Counted from the first letter of the stretch, positions 37,144 to 48,400 are shown. The stretch is 64,000 nt of DNA from Malania oleifera (GCF_029873635.1 NC_080419.1:61437040-61501039); one strand, 5' to 3'. A program made the numbers and translations. Notes: generated by a model from the sequence alone, not told the origin.

Positions 37144-37186
<43 letters not shown>
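37144..37186. repeat. (TA)n microsatellite, right half
   Basis: About 21 TA units continuing the array broken at 35108 by family C. Confidence 0.95.
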
Positions 37187-37189
<3 letters not shown>

Positions 37190-37628
37190 AACTCTTTTTT
37201 GGTCATATCATATTTAACCCCCATGACCGAGTTGTGCGATCCGAAAACTGGACTTAGCTAGTTGGCTACCAACCAACTAGACTAAATCAAAAGTTTATGC
37301 CTATAAGATCAATTTGCCTGTCACATCTTTATACTCATTCTTATACTTAGGCTAAACTGACTATCCACCACCAACATTTCCAAAATAGTGTGGCTGCACT
37401 AATATTTATTTGTAACTACGACCATTAGGGTTCTTAAAACATATAATACAATTTATACAATTAAACCGTATAATAATCTGAACATAATCTAGCCCACTTA
37501 CACTAGCCCTGAAGTGGTGCCTACGATGTGTAGATGATGAAATCTCTCTGGTTAAATCATTTGAGAGCGAAGCTGGGACTTAGGAATAATGTTCTTTTTT
37601 CAAGTCGGCCAAGAAATGGAAGAGAAAT

Positions 37629-37631
<3 letters not shown>

Positions 37632-37674
<43 letters not shown>

Positions 37675-37734
37675 TGATGAGAAAGGGGAAAGAAAAGGAA
37701 GACTTCTTGATTTCTAAGGAAGTCTCCTGTTGAA

Positions 37735-37769
<35 letters not shown>
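37632..37769. repeat. (GA)n and (TA)n microsatellites in D LTR
   Basis: A (GA)n tract at 37632-37670 and a (TA)n tract at 37739-37769, separated by ordinary sequence. They lie inside the family-D LTR. Confidence 0.9.
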
Positions 37770-37775
<6 letters not shown>

Positions 37776-37857
37776 TATATTATTTAATTAATAATTAATT
37801 AAATTTTTTTTAGGATTACTTCACTAATCATATATAAATATTTTTGGGGTCACTACA

Positions 37858-38557
37858 TTCTCTCCTTCTTATAAAAATTTCGTTCTTGAAATTTTGGTAG
37901 AAAGATCAAACAACCATTCACATTACTTGTAGATTTTCCATTAAAGCCAACTTGCAAAAGCCAATCTTTGAGCTTGAATTGACAAACCTATTTGCCAAAA
38001 ACAAGAAGTCCTGACTTCTTATATCAACAAGAGTTTTTAGAATCTTTCCAACAAAAAGCCTAGATCATCAATGCGAATGGTCCTATTAGTGCCTGTGGAT
38101 AGCCCACTCTTGAGAATTTTGCACTAAGTAGAGCACATGGAAACAACCATGCATGACCTTTGAGGCTGTGCATGTGTCTTTAATGTGAATAATCTCCTCA
38201 AAGGCAATCTTGCAAACTAGATTCATCGACATCTTCATGTTGCTTGTTTTGATGCCCATCTGAGATTGAGTTGCTTATTTGAGTGTCAAGAGTGAAGAAG
38301 TAAAAGCATCAAATAATGTCAAGATTAGCTAACCTTGTTAGGTTTGACTATAATCTCGACTATACTTTATGGTCAATATAATCTTCATTTTTGGCTCATC
38401 TTCCTCGTTTTCATAAATCAACGCTTAATATGGGCACATATGCATCAAAATTTGGAAACACATCGAGAGTAATGGAAAATATATGGCGTAACATCACTAG
38501 GAAGAGGTTAGATTATGGAGAGTCCCATTAGGAGGGTGTAAATTGTGCACTCTTGTG

Positions 38558-38600
<43 letters not shown>

Positions 38601-38711
38601 TGAAAAGACAACCAATAGGGAAAATCAACCAAATTAATGCAACCAATAAAATTAAAGTATTAAGTGGCTAACTAATCGTAAATTTATATATATATATATA
38701 TATATTTAAAA
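37858..38711. other. Unassigned stretch with end of a gypsy pol
   Basis: The first ~40 bases look like the 3' end of a chromovirus pol on the minus strand. I recognise nothing in the rest. It has no long frame. A (GA)n array lies at 38560-38597 and a (TA)n array at about 38687-38705. It may be decayed retroelement. Confidence 0.5.
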
Positions 38712-38716
38712 ACAAT

Positions 38717-39680
38717 TGTTAAGATTAATACAAACTTTATTAATCTTTTTGTACAAATACAACTGTACAAGGTCATCCCTTTTATAGGAGAAGGAGGCAT
38801 ACAAGGGTACAAGAGTATTTTAGGGAGATATACTAACATCCCCCCTCAAACTCAAGGTGGTATCAAAGATGACATCTAGAGTTTGCAGACTAAAGCACAA
38901 TGATGACCAGGTGGATGAGTTTTCGTGAAGATATCAGTCAACTGATCAGCCGAAGGAACTGACAAGAGGCGAAATGTCCCGTCCTGAAGATGATGATGCA
39001 CAAAATGACAGTCGATTTTGATATGTTTGGTGCGTACATGAAAGAAATCATTGTGAGTGATCTGGACAGCATTATGATTGTCACAATAAAGGAGCTCCTG
39101 TGCACAACGATTGTGGCTTCGCGGCCCTACCCTTCTTTTGCTCTGGGCTCTGTACTCTCTCTTGCTCTCGAGGGGAATAAAATGGCTTCCTCTTCTCCAT
39201 CGACCAAAGAGTCCTCCACGGTGGAGCCCGTGGTAGAGGCAACGAAATCTCAAACGTAGGCTGAGCAGCACTAGACGATTGAGTGACGATGGAGAGTCTA
39301 AAGCAGATACCGGTGATGATGGTGGCCATGGACGCCAGATGGAGACCAGAGGGAGACGGGACCAGAGGGATTTCGACCGGCAGCGGTTTGGCAAGATGAC
39401 GACGATGTCATCCGAAATGGCTACCAACGATGATGACAACGTCGTCTGGAATGGCAGCCGAGCAGAGGAAATACGATGATGATGACATCATCTGGAATGG
39501 CAGCGAGCAGGAAATTTAGGAAAAAAAAGAAATTAGGTTTAACTGGGCTTTGATACCATGTTAAGATTAATACAAACTTTATTAATCTTTTTGTACAAAT
39601 ACAACTGTACAAGACCATCCCTTTTACAGAAGAAGGAGGCATAAAAAGGTACAAGGGTAATTTAGGGAGATATACTGACA
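38717..39680 (-). mobile_element. Mini copia element F (964 bp)
   Basis: Two 122-bp LTRs (38717-38838 and 39559-39680), each starting TGTTAAGATTAATAC. The TSD ACAAT is perfect (38712-38716 and 39681-39685). The PBS on the minus strand TGGTATCAAAGCC abuts the right LTR (39546-39558). A polypurine tract (TTTGAGGGGGGA on the minus strand) lies next to the left LTR. By eye the LTRs differ at 9 of 122 positions. The interior joins a gag-like start to the C-terminal end of copia RNase H, with protease, integrase and RT deleted. All cis signals are kept, so it could have been mobilised in trans. Confidence 0.9.
38876..39439 (-). pseudogene. Deletion-fusion frame in element F with copia RNase H tail
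   Basis: A 187-codon minus-strand frame filling most of F. Residues about 115-187 are the C-terminal part of copia RNase H (LYCDNHNAVQI, RTKHIKIDCHFVHHH, DQLTDIFTKTHPPG). The N-terminal 110 residues are serine/arginine-rich and match nothing I know. An overlapping minus frame (39081-39329), which contains SSSAAQPTFEISLPLP, looks more like a true gag N-terminus. The deletion junction is near 39100-39120. The ATG and the N-terminal frame may be fortuitous. I do not predict a working enzyme, because the first RNase H catalytic residues are missing. Confidence 0.6.
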
Positions 39681-39763
39681 ACAATAATGTTACTTGGAAG
39701 CATGAATTTTTGGGTTTTAGATTTGAATTTGAATGAATTTGGATAAAAGTTAATATAATTTTA

Positions 39764-39798
<35 letters not shown>

Positions 39799-39909
39799 AA
39801 TCCTCTCAAATTCAAATCCAAAACCTCTTCCAAGCATATGAAAAATAATTAAATGAGCTAACAACATTATACAAGCAACTAAATTAGACAATCAAAAATT
39901 AATACTATA
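39681..39909. other. AT-rich spacer between F and the SINE
   Basis: No gene. It contains a (TA)n tract at about 39767-39795 and ends with the 9-bp TSD AATACTATA of the SINE-like element. Confidence 0.7.
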
Positions 39910-40247
39910 GCCCCCACGAGTATGACACAGTGGAAAGATATCAGTAAGTAAGAAGGAGTATCAGATGTTTAATTCCAAGTAAATACACTCACGGAGCTAA
40001 CGGTAGTTGTGGATGTTGAGAGTTTACTCTGTGAGTCAGCGGGGACCGTGGATGGTAATGAAAATGTGTCCCAAGGGTCGGGTTGACCGAACGTCTAACT
40101 GATGCATAGAAGCTGTATCCGCATTCTAGACTTTACCATGATCAGTGAGACCTAGGGGCGGATGATGCTGATCCGTAGGTTTAATACTGCACCAGGGGGT
40201 TCAAAGGGCTTGTTGATGGTTGGAGTTCTTATGTAATAAAAAAAACG
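39910..40247 (+). mobile_element. SINE-like element
   Basis: 338 bp, flanked by the perfect 9-bp direct repeat AATACTATA (39901-39909 and 40248-40256), with a short A-rich tail (AATAAAAAAAACG). The head GCCCCCACGAGTATGACACA and GTGGAAAG resembles a tRNA-type A box (TGGCNNAGTGG). GTTTAATTCC about 60 bp later is a plausible decayed B box (GGTTCGANTCC). Short length, lack of coding, an A tail and a long TSD fit a target-primed SINE. It lies about 400 bp upstream of the epsin start, in the same orientation. Confidence 0.65.
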
Positions 40248-40256
40248 AATACTATA

Positions 40257-40600
40257 ATTGAAAATTTAGAAATGTTAAAAATTAAGAATGGAAATTGAAA
40301 GGTTTCCATGGCCAAAAGGACATAAAATATAGATATTGCTTGTCCATACCACATAGTATGTAAGAGTAATATAAGTTAATTCATAATGCAACTTCACAAG
40401 AAGTCTATATTATTTTAAATATAGATATTGCTTGTCCATTTTACTGTAAGACACTAAATAAAAAAAAAAAAAAAAAAACAAAGAATGGCGACTGAGGGGA
40501 AAAAAAAACTAGAAATTAGCTTTATTACAACAAGAAAAAAAGAAGAAAAGAAATGAACTTTATTACAACCGAGAAAAACACTCTCAAAAGATTGAAGTTT
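40257..40600. other. Upstream region of the epsin gene
   Basis: AT-rich, with an A run at about 40460-40479 and two near-identical CTTTATTACAAC words (about 40520 and 40557). No gene. It is the proximal promoter region by position. Confidence 0.5.
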
Positions 40601-40607
40601 TAATGAA

Positions 40608-40660
40608 TTAAAATATAATGAAGCCTTAACTCGCTGCGTGGAAGCTGCGCTGTCTCGTTC
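40608..40660 (+). promoter_or_regulatory. Probable core promoter and CT-rich start region of epsin
   Basis: A TATA-like AAATATAA lies at 40611-40618. About 30 nt later begins a CT-rich leader (CTCGTTCTCTTCTCCCTCTC) typical of plant 5' UTRs (Y patch). The exact start site cannot be fixed from sequence. Confidence 0.45.
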
Positions 40661-40919
40661 TCTTCTCCCTCTCTCTGCCCGCTTCTCTTCTCCCTCTCTC
40701 TTTAAGTCCGTATTCTAGGAGAGAGAAACAAAAGCCCCGTATCTTCATCAAATACGGCATAGGACTTGAGGAGCTCTTCGCAATTTCCGCTCCTCGTCCG
40801 TCCCTGCTTCTCCCTCTCTCTCCGCCATAGCTCTCTTTCTTCGTGTACCAGAACCTGCACTATCCTCACCCTCGGATCCGGCCTTTAATCTCCGAACTAT
40901 ATTGCTACAATTCCATCAG
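40640..40919 (+). other. 5' UTR exon 1 of epsin gene
   Basis: CT-rich leader without ATG, ending CCATCAG before GT at 40920. The acceptor CACAG at 42401-42405 opens exon 2 (42406-42494), whose first 54 bases are also 5' UTR without ATG. The 1486-bp 5' UTR intron is common in plant housekeeping genes and can raise expression. The 5' end is an estimate. Confidence 0.6.
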
Positions 40920-42459
40920 GTTCGATCTTTTCTTTTCGTGATCAGATCTGGGTTCATATCTGTCCTTTGAATTTTCTTGTTGTGCGTGCTGTTCAGATCT
41001 CTTTCTTATCTTTGATTGATCGTGAACTTTATCGTTTTGTCGTAGATTTAGCTCAATACCCACCTGGTTTTTTTGCTTGTTTAGGGTTTAATGATGCGTG
41101 CTCTTAATGGAATTATTGATTTCGGTTGACAAAAGTGATATGTATTGAATTGAGATCATTAATTTTTTTGTTTATTTTCATTCAACTATTTAATTCGTTT
41201 GTTCATAATTGAATTGATACCATCTTTTATTGTGTTTGTGTTTGTATTTGATGTTTCTTTACAGCAATCTGATCCAGGTTGATATGATTTCTTAATGCAG
41301 TCTATTCTTTTTGGTTCTTTCCTTTCTATTCTTATCTTCCTCGAACGCGGGTGGATATTTTGTTTTGATTTTGATGCATTATAGCTTTTATTTTTTGGCT
41401 TAAATTCAGGTAAGCTTGGTAATTTTAATGAAAACTGCACAAAGTTTGTGTGGTGAGTGACTATCTGTATGTGTTAGTATTTGGATGGATCTGCTGAAGT
41501 TCCGGGGGATCTGAATTCCTTTCCCCCATATAAATTTTTTTCACCGTGCATGCACTGTCTGAATTTGAATTTCATCAAATTGGAGGGTTGGATTTTGGAT
41601 GAGTTTCATTCTAGCAGCTACATGACTAGAGTTGTTAGCTGCAAATTATAATTTTGACCCATGATTCCAGGTCATTCACAAAATGTTATTCCCTGTGAAA
41701 GTGCGATATTTATAATTTCTTATAGTTTAAAGTTTGATTATTTAATTTTTCATTAGTGGGTTTCAAAGTGTTGACAGTTTCTTGATATTGTCCTATTTCT
41801 TGAGATGTATATTATGAATTTTGTTTCTAGTCATTTTATTTTACTTTTATGTTCTCTCTTCATAAACTCTCCCTGTGATTGAGCTACTTAGCCATTTTCT
41901 TGAAACATAATATGAGGTGTCCACTTCAAATGGTTTCTGATTCTTAATGCTATAGTTTTTTATTTTATTTTATTATAAATAATGAATAACCGTTAAAGAG
42001 GTAGTCCATTATTTGGTTTTGAGAATAAAGCCAGTGGCCCAACCATAACGAGAAGAGACCTCTCCTAGCATTCCTATTCGTTTGGAAAAGTAGGATATTG
42101 TGTTTTATGTACATTTCTTCTTCTTTAACTTCTTGGTTTGTTTTTTTGTTACTAATTCATTGTTGTATATATTAATTTTATTGATTACTTTGTTTCTGGT
42201 TTTGATGGTTATCAGTTGCTTATTTTTGTTCAAACATGTGCTTTGGTCATGTACTTCAAAATTTTAATCAGAAGTATTAAGATTATTGAACCTAATCAAC
42301 ATACAGTTCTTTGGAATATTTATGATCTCAAGCTTTATTTTGAGTATTATTGGTACCAGCTTTTCTTGTCAAATTCTTGAGTTTAACCCCATTCTTGTTG
42401 CACAGGTGTTGAGGCCATCTTCAGCTGAATAAGACACTGCATTTTGAGCTGTTGCTAGT

Positions 42460-45400
42460 ATGAAGAAAGCCTTTGATCAAACTGTTAGGGACCTGTAAGT
42501 TTGTGTGGTTTTTCAATATTTGGTGTCTGTTGGCATAGCCTCAGTGAGTTTTATTTTAAATGCTTGTAGCCAATGTTTTTTCTGAAAGAGGATCAAAATG
42601 TTTTTTGAATGGATTTAATTAATTTTAAATGTAAGATTGCAGTATTCACTTAATTTGTATAATTTTAAATGGTTTCTATTTTCCTAAATATTTAGTTACT
42701 GCTGCAGCTTGAATAATCCTTTTTTTCCCCTTTGCTTTTGCAGTAAGAGAGAGGTGAATAAGAAAGTCCTTAAAGTTCCTAGTATAGAACAGAAGGTAAA
42801 GTTCTTTCCACCTACCACAGTCCCGTTTCCTCCCCCAATTTAATTGCACTCTCTTTTCTGGGAAATTTGGGTTAGCAGTTGGAATGACTGACACATATTT
42901 CTTCTTTATTAATTTGATGTGGTGTGTGCAAATGCATCCACGTGCAAAATTTTTTTGAGGACCTTGATGCAGATATGACATATTGATTTTCTATGAGGGA
43001 TTATTGTGGCTTTGTTATAAATCTTGAGCTTAGCATATTTTCTCATTGAAGACACATTTTTTCCTTCTCTTTTTTTCACAACATGTGTCTATATATTACA
43101 CGAGCATCGTAGGAGGCTTGTTATTTACTTATCTGCTGCTATTTATGAAGCATATTATTAGAATAACAAGAATGCGATATTACAGTGGGGGGTTTTCAGA
43201 TAAAAAAAGATTTATGTTGAAGGAAAAAAGAGTACAAGAAGGACAAGAAGATTACTTTAAGAGAGAGAGAGAGGAACAACAGTGTAGCAACATTTTCCAA
43301 TCTCCTTGCATGTCAATTCTTGAAACTCACCAAAAGAACACCTAAGTGTTATGAGAAGACGAGTCAACTCCACTCCAACCTATTAGAAGTTTTCTGATCT
43401 TTAAAGATCCTGGAAGCCAAATACATCAAATAACTGCAAAAATAGCACACTTCCAAAGAAGTTTCCCTCCTCATGGCTTTCAATAGCCACACAGTTTTGG
43501 AAAAATTCTTCAAGAACTCCAAACAATCTACCCCACATGGGACAAGAGAAGCCAAAGCAAAAAAAAGGAAAAAAAAAAAGCATGTGTCTTGCTGCCCTAA
43601 AAACAAAGAACACAAACACCTAGAGAGAACGCATTGTGTGGTCTTCTGTGTGACACGTCATTAGTGTTAATCTTGTTAATGACCCTTGCACCAGGAAAAG
43701 GTCCTAATTTTAGCAGGAATCTTTGCTTTCCAAATAGAAGAGTGAAGAAGAGCAATGTTAGAGCAATGGTTAAATGATCACATAATGATTTACAAGAATA
43801 ATCTCAAGAGGCATCTATGGTCCAAATCCTTATATCTCGCCTTTCAGGAAGAGAAACAGAATCAGGAACCTTCAACAACTAAACACGATAATTCGTCTCT
43901 CTCTTGTTCAGATTGCTCCTAAAGAAATTCCAAGAACTATTGCTTCCATGAGAGATGATACAGGAGCATTTTGTCAATTGGAGTGGCAAAAATGACGAAG
44001 AAAATAGTGAAGAATGGAGTTTATTTGGTGATTTCCAAAAACTGAATGAACTTGTCATCACCAATACTAGTTTACCTAAGAAATGAAAGGAGTATAAACC
44101 TGAAAAATGAATTTCCAAGAGCTTGGATGGGTGACATTGACACCAGTTATAGCTTCACGATGGTTATTGGATCAACTAATGCTAAAGGGCTTAGATTCCA
44201 AAGGGAATCACCAAAATCAATACTTATTGAAGCCATTTGCTTTATATCACTGAGCCAGAGATTTTGATGCCCAAGTGGAGTTATATGGCTTTTGAATGTG
44301 GAACCTAACCAAGGAAGCGGTGCCATAATAGTCTTATGTTGCAGCAATTGTGGATTCTGTGCCAAATCCTTATGTGCTGATTGGCTATAATTTTGAGTGA
44401 TTTCAATGTAGCTGAAACAAAAAAGATGGAGTTGGCCATATACATTTTTACCATATTGTACTCTATAGTTTGAGATAGTTGTCGTCAACATTTAAGCAAA
44501 TTGTGAAATTGTTTTGTAGTGGATAGTGGCCAGCTAAAATTATATTTGAATGGTATTATACAACACTTTGAGTTCACTTTACATTGACTATCCTAATTGA
44601 TTCAGTTGTATAATTTTGAACTTTTTCCTTTTCTTTTGTAATGGCTAATATCAGACTCGTGTGTTGAGTTATAAATCCCTCAATCAAATGGAAAATTCAT
44701 AGTCTCAACTAGTGATCATACAAGCTTTTTGCTAGAATAATTTCTTCAATTTTTTTTTTGTGGCAGGTTCTTGATTCTACTAGTAATGAGTCATGGGGCC
44801 CTCATGGATCACTTCTAGCTGATATTGCACAAGCTACCAGAAACTAGTAAGCTTCAAACTGGGTGACGGTTCTTTGTGTTTGTTGTTTTGTTTTGATGAA
44901 ATTCATATTTTATTATGCATGCAGTCATGAGTACCAAATGATCATGGGAGTGATCTGGAAGCGGATCAATGATACTGGCAAGAATTGGCGACATGTCTAT
45001 AAGGTTTACAGTAGTTTAAATGCACCAGTTTCTATAACTGGCAGCTTCTTACTCGTTTGGTTTTATCTGCAAATTCCCATGGGTTATTTGGAGTATATAT
45101 AGTTTCTATGTTTTGCTCTTTTGCATGGAATGATTTGACGCATTACAGTTTAAACCCTTTCTGAAATTCTTTAAGTTATGGTGTATGTTCTTGCTTTTTT
45201 TATCATGGTTTTAAATAGCAGCTGCGATCATTATGTAATGCTGGTATGTAGCAGGCATCTAGGTTACTGATATTGTTACACATTGCCAAGTTGGTGGGAA
45301 GAAAATTCACAGCCATAGTGACTGTTATGGACGACTACTGTTTTGTAACTGCTACAGAACTGTTCCACCAAAAATAAAAAAAATATATTTTTTAAAGTTC

Positions 45401-48400
45401 TTCGCATTTTTCCTCCCTCCCTCCCCCTCTTTTCATAAGTCATTCTTGACAGTGAAGAGGGGGAAGAAGATTATAATGAGGATGACAATGATACAAAAAC
45501 TATTTATTTTAATTTTTTTTATTAATATTCATAGAAGATGAATTCACTAACAAATTTATATGAACACTACTTTGTTAAAAAAATATTTATTTTGATAATA
45601 TCAATAAATTGATATTTATTTTCTATATTTTTCAGTTTCAACCTTCTTTTCTTTCTAGTTTTTATCATGTTCAAGTTGTTAGTATTTTATATAATGACAA
45701 AAAATTTGATTATATACTATAATTAAAGCTTAGTGTTAGGGCTTGACAGTGTAACCTCGGTTAAATGGGGAGGAGAGATGTCTTCACTTGTCCTTGCTAG
45801 GGATTTTTATACTGGATGTTGTATTACTTGGATGATGGCTTGTGTGGTTGTCTTGTTGATTGAATATAACAACTAGTTCCACGTATCATTGAGTATGAAG
45901 GTCGCTTGTCTTCATGATATCATTATTGTTGGAATTGATATTTCGTGACTATGAATGGCTTCCGAAGACCTCTCAAATATTCATGACAACCGAATTGAAC
46001 GTGTTGTTATTGGCTGACTTTGTTGTGGGAGAGCCTCGACGAGTACCGTGCGGCCCGTTAATTGAGTTCAAATTGGAGGTCCGTGACAGTTGGTATCAAA
46101 GCACGGTGTGCATGAGCCTGGTGTGCGTGAATTCTATGAGTTGTAAATTGAGAATTTAAAATTTTGTAAAACAGAACAATGCGGAGGCATGTATGGCAAG
46201 GGATGCCTCAAAAGAAAGGCATGCCAATAGAGTTTGAGGCCGCCAAAGAGAAAATGATTTTGAAAACAGAATTGTGGAACTTGAATAAGGCACTCCATGT
46301 ATAAGAACACCTAGTATGGAGCAGTTGAAAGCCTCGAGAATAGGTTGAAATACATTGAGGGCTTGATGCCATCTCCCATCTCATGGAGGAGAAAGACAAA
46401 TAGAGCTTGTGGTATTCGAAAGGAGGATTGAGCAATCGGAAACGTATCGAGGGCGTGATGCCATCCATCATCCCAAGGGGTAGTGCCAATAGAGTTTGAG
46501 GCCTCCCTACGGGAAGCATACCAATAGAGCTTGAGGTCTGCCAGAGAATATTGAGTTATTGGAAGCCTTGAGTAGGCTGAAACATATCTAGGGCGTGATG
46601 CCAGTCATTGTCCAAAGTGGTAGAACCAATAGAGCTGGAGGCCTCCCTACGGGAAGCAAACCAATAGAGCTTGAGGTCTGCCAAAGAATATTTAGTTATT
46701 GGAAGCCTTGAGTAGGTTGAAACATATCGAGGGCGTGTTGCCAGTCATTGTCCAAAGTGGTAGAGCCAATAGAGCTTGAGGCCTCCCTATGGGAAGCAGA
46801 CCAATAGAGCTTGAGGTTTGTCAAAGAGTATTGAGTTGTTGCCTTGAATAGGCTGAATCACATCTCCGGTGTGATGCCATCCATGATCCCATAGGGTAGA
46901 GCCAATAGAGCTTGAGGCCTCCCTACAGGAAACATACCAATAGAGTTTGAGGTCTGTCAGAGAGAATATTGAGCTATCGGAAGCCTTGAATAGGCTGAAA
47001 GACATCAATGTCGGATGCAATCCAGAATCCCACGGGGTTGTGCCACTATAGCTTGAGGCCACCCTATGGGAGTTAATTGAGATCGTGGGTTATCTTTGTG
47101 CAATGGAAAAGAATTCATGACAATTTTATGGGTAAGTGAGCAGAGGACATCTAGTAGGACTATAGAGAGATGGCAATGGTTCTCGCCAAGCATCCAAGAA
47201 AGTAGGCAAGGTGTCATGCCAAGTGCTAAAGGGGTTGGCGGGGTGAACACTGCACACTCTGGTAAGTCAACATGGTAGAGAAAGGGTAATGGTTGACGCC
47301 AAGCGCCCAGGAAAGTAGGTAGGGTGTCGCACCATGCGCTAAAGGGTTGGCAAGGTGAACGATGCATGCTTCAGATATTATGGCAGGGAAAGGATAATAG
47401 TTCACGCCAAATACCTAGGAAAGTAGGCAGGGTAACACGCCAAAGCGCGAAAAGGGTAGGCATGGTGAACGCTACACGCTCTGACCAAGTTAATATAGAG
47501 ACTTGGAAGCCTCTGATGACTTGAACGATGATATGATGCGAGATTCGGTAAGTTTCGATACCCAAAAGACAACCAACTGGAGTAGATGAGTCGTATACCT
47601 TTTCGGTTCTTTATTTGTCAGTTGTCGTAATTACCTCACATAGTCGATGAGTCGTATCCTTTCACATCCTTAATTGTCAGTTGTCATAGTTATCTCACAC
47701 AATCGACGAGTCGTATCCTTTTTAGTCCTTTACCAGCTAGTTGTCATAGTTGCTTCGCGCAGTGGATGAGTCATATCCCTTTTTAGTTCTTTACAAGTCA
47801 GTGGTTGTATTTCTCTCATACCGTGGATGAGTCATATAGAGTAGAGACTAAATATGTAGAGTATAACTTGGTAGACATGTAGTCAATGATGAAGGTTGTC
47901 AACAACAACAAGAGTGGGAAGGCTTTTTACAAATACATCGATGAGGTCGTCGATAGAGTGGGTTGGGGAGAATGTTAGGGCTTGATAGTGTGACCTCGGT
48001 TAAATGGGGAGGAGAGATGTCTTCACTTGTCCTCGCCAGGGATTTTTATACTGGATGTTGAATTACTTGGATGATGGCCTGTGTGGTTGTCTTGTTGATT
48101 GAATATAACAACTAGTTCCACGTATCATTGAGTATAAAGGTCGCTTGTCTTCATGAATTCATTATTGTTGGAGTTGATATTTCGTGACTATGAATGACTT
48201 CCGAAAACCTCTTGAATGTTCATGATAGCCGGATTGAATGTGTAGTTATTGGCCGACCCTGTCGAGGGAGAGCCTCGAGGAGTGCCGCGCGGCCCGTTAA
48301 TTGAGTCCAAATTGGTGGCCCGTGACACTTAGGTTAATTTGTTAGTCTAAGAGCCTAAATTTATTAGATTTTTATTACTTTAGCAAACAAAATAATAGCA

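Larger units (their letters stand above)
34575..37857 (-). repeat. Chromovirus-like 3' LTR (family D), split by family C
   Basis: On the minus strand it starts TGTAGTGACCCCAAAAAT and ends GGGTTACTACA. Without the inserted C copy it is about 1245 bp. To its right the minus strand reads AAATTTCAAGAACGAAATTT then GGAGAGAA, the typical end of a chromovirus-type gypsy pol, which makes this a 3' LTR. The flanking pentamers (GCTCT / TTCTC) do not match, which fits a truncated element better than a clean solo LTR. A second copy lies at 37-692. Confidence 0.65.
45734..48327 (+). mobile_element. Non-coding LTR element G inside epsin intron 5
   Basis: 2594 bp. Two 355-bp LTRs (45734-46088 and 47973-48327) start TGTTAGGGCTTGA and end GTGACA. 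The TSD CTTAG is perfect (45729-45733 and 48328-48332). The PBS TGGTATCAAAGC follows the left LTR (46091-46102). The polypurine tract GGGTTGGGGAGAA (about 47960-47972) precedes the right LTR. So it runs on the + strand, as does the host gene. By eye the LTRs differ at about 31 of 355 positions, mostly transitions. The 1884-bp interior has no gag or pol; it is mostly three unrelated tandem arrays. It is a TRIM/LARD-like non-autonomous element, and I do not recognise the family. Confidence 0.92.

Noticed and set aside
34575..37857. Calling the family-D LTR a clean solo LTR
   Set aside because: The flanking pentamers GCTCT and TTCTC do not match, and pol-end sequence follows on the right, so it is better read as a truncated element's 3' LTR.
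38990..39479. + strand frames of 66-89 codons in element F
   Set aside because: The element runs on the minus strand (PBS, PPT, RNase H tail). These are antisense shadows.
43046..43345. 99-codon + strand frame in intron 3
   Set aside because: No family match and low-complexity ends. It lies in intron next to the LINE fragment.
47005..47367. 120-codon minus-strand frame inside element G
   Set aside because: It runs through tandem arrays 1 and 2, and its repeats reflect DNA units. The opposite strand is the element's sense strand.
47585..47840. Regular about 60-bp spacing resembling a CRISPR array
   Set aside because: The whole unit is repeated with drift, without short exact repeats and unique spacers. 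It lies in a plant LTR element.
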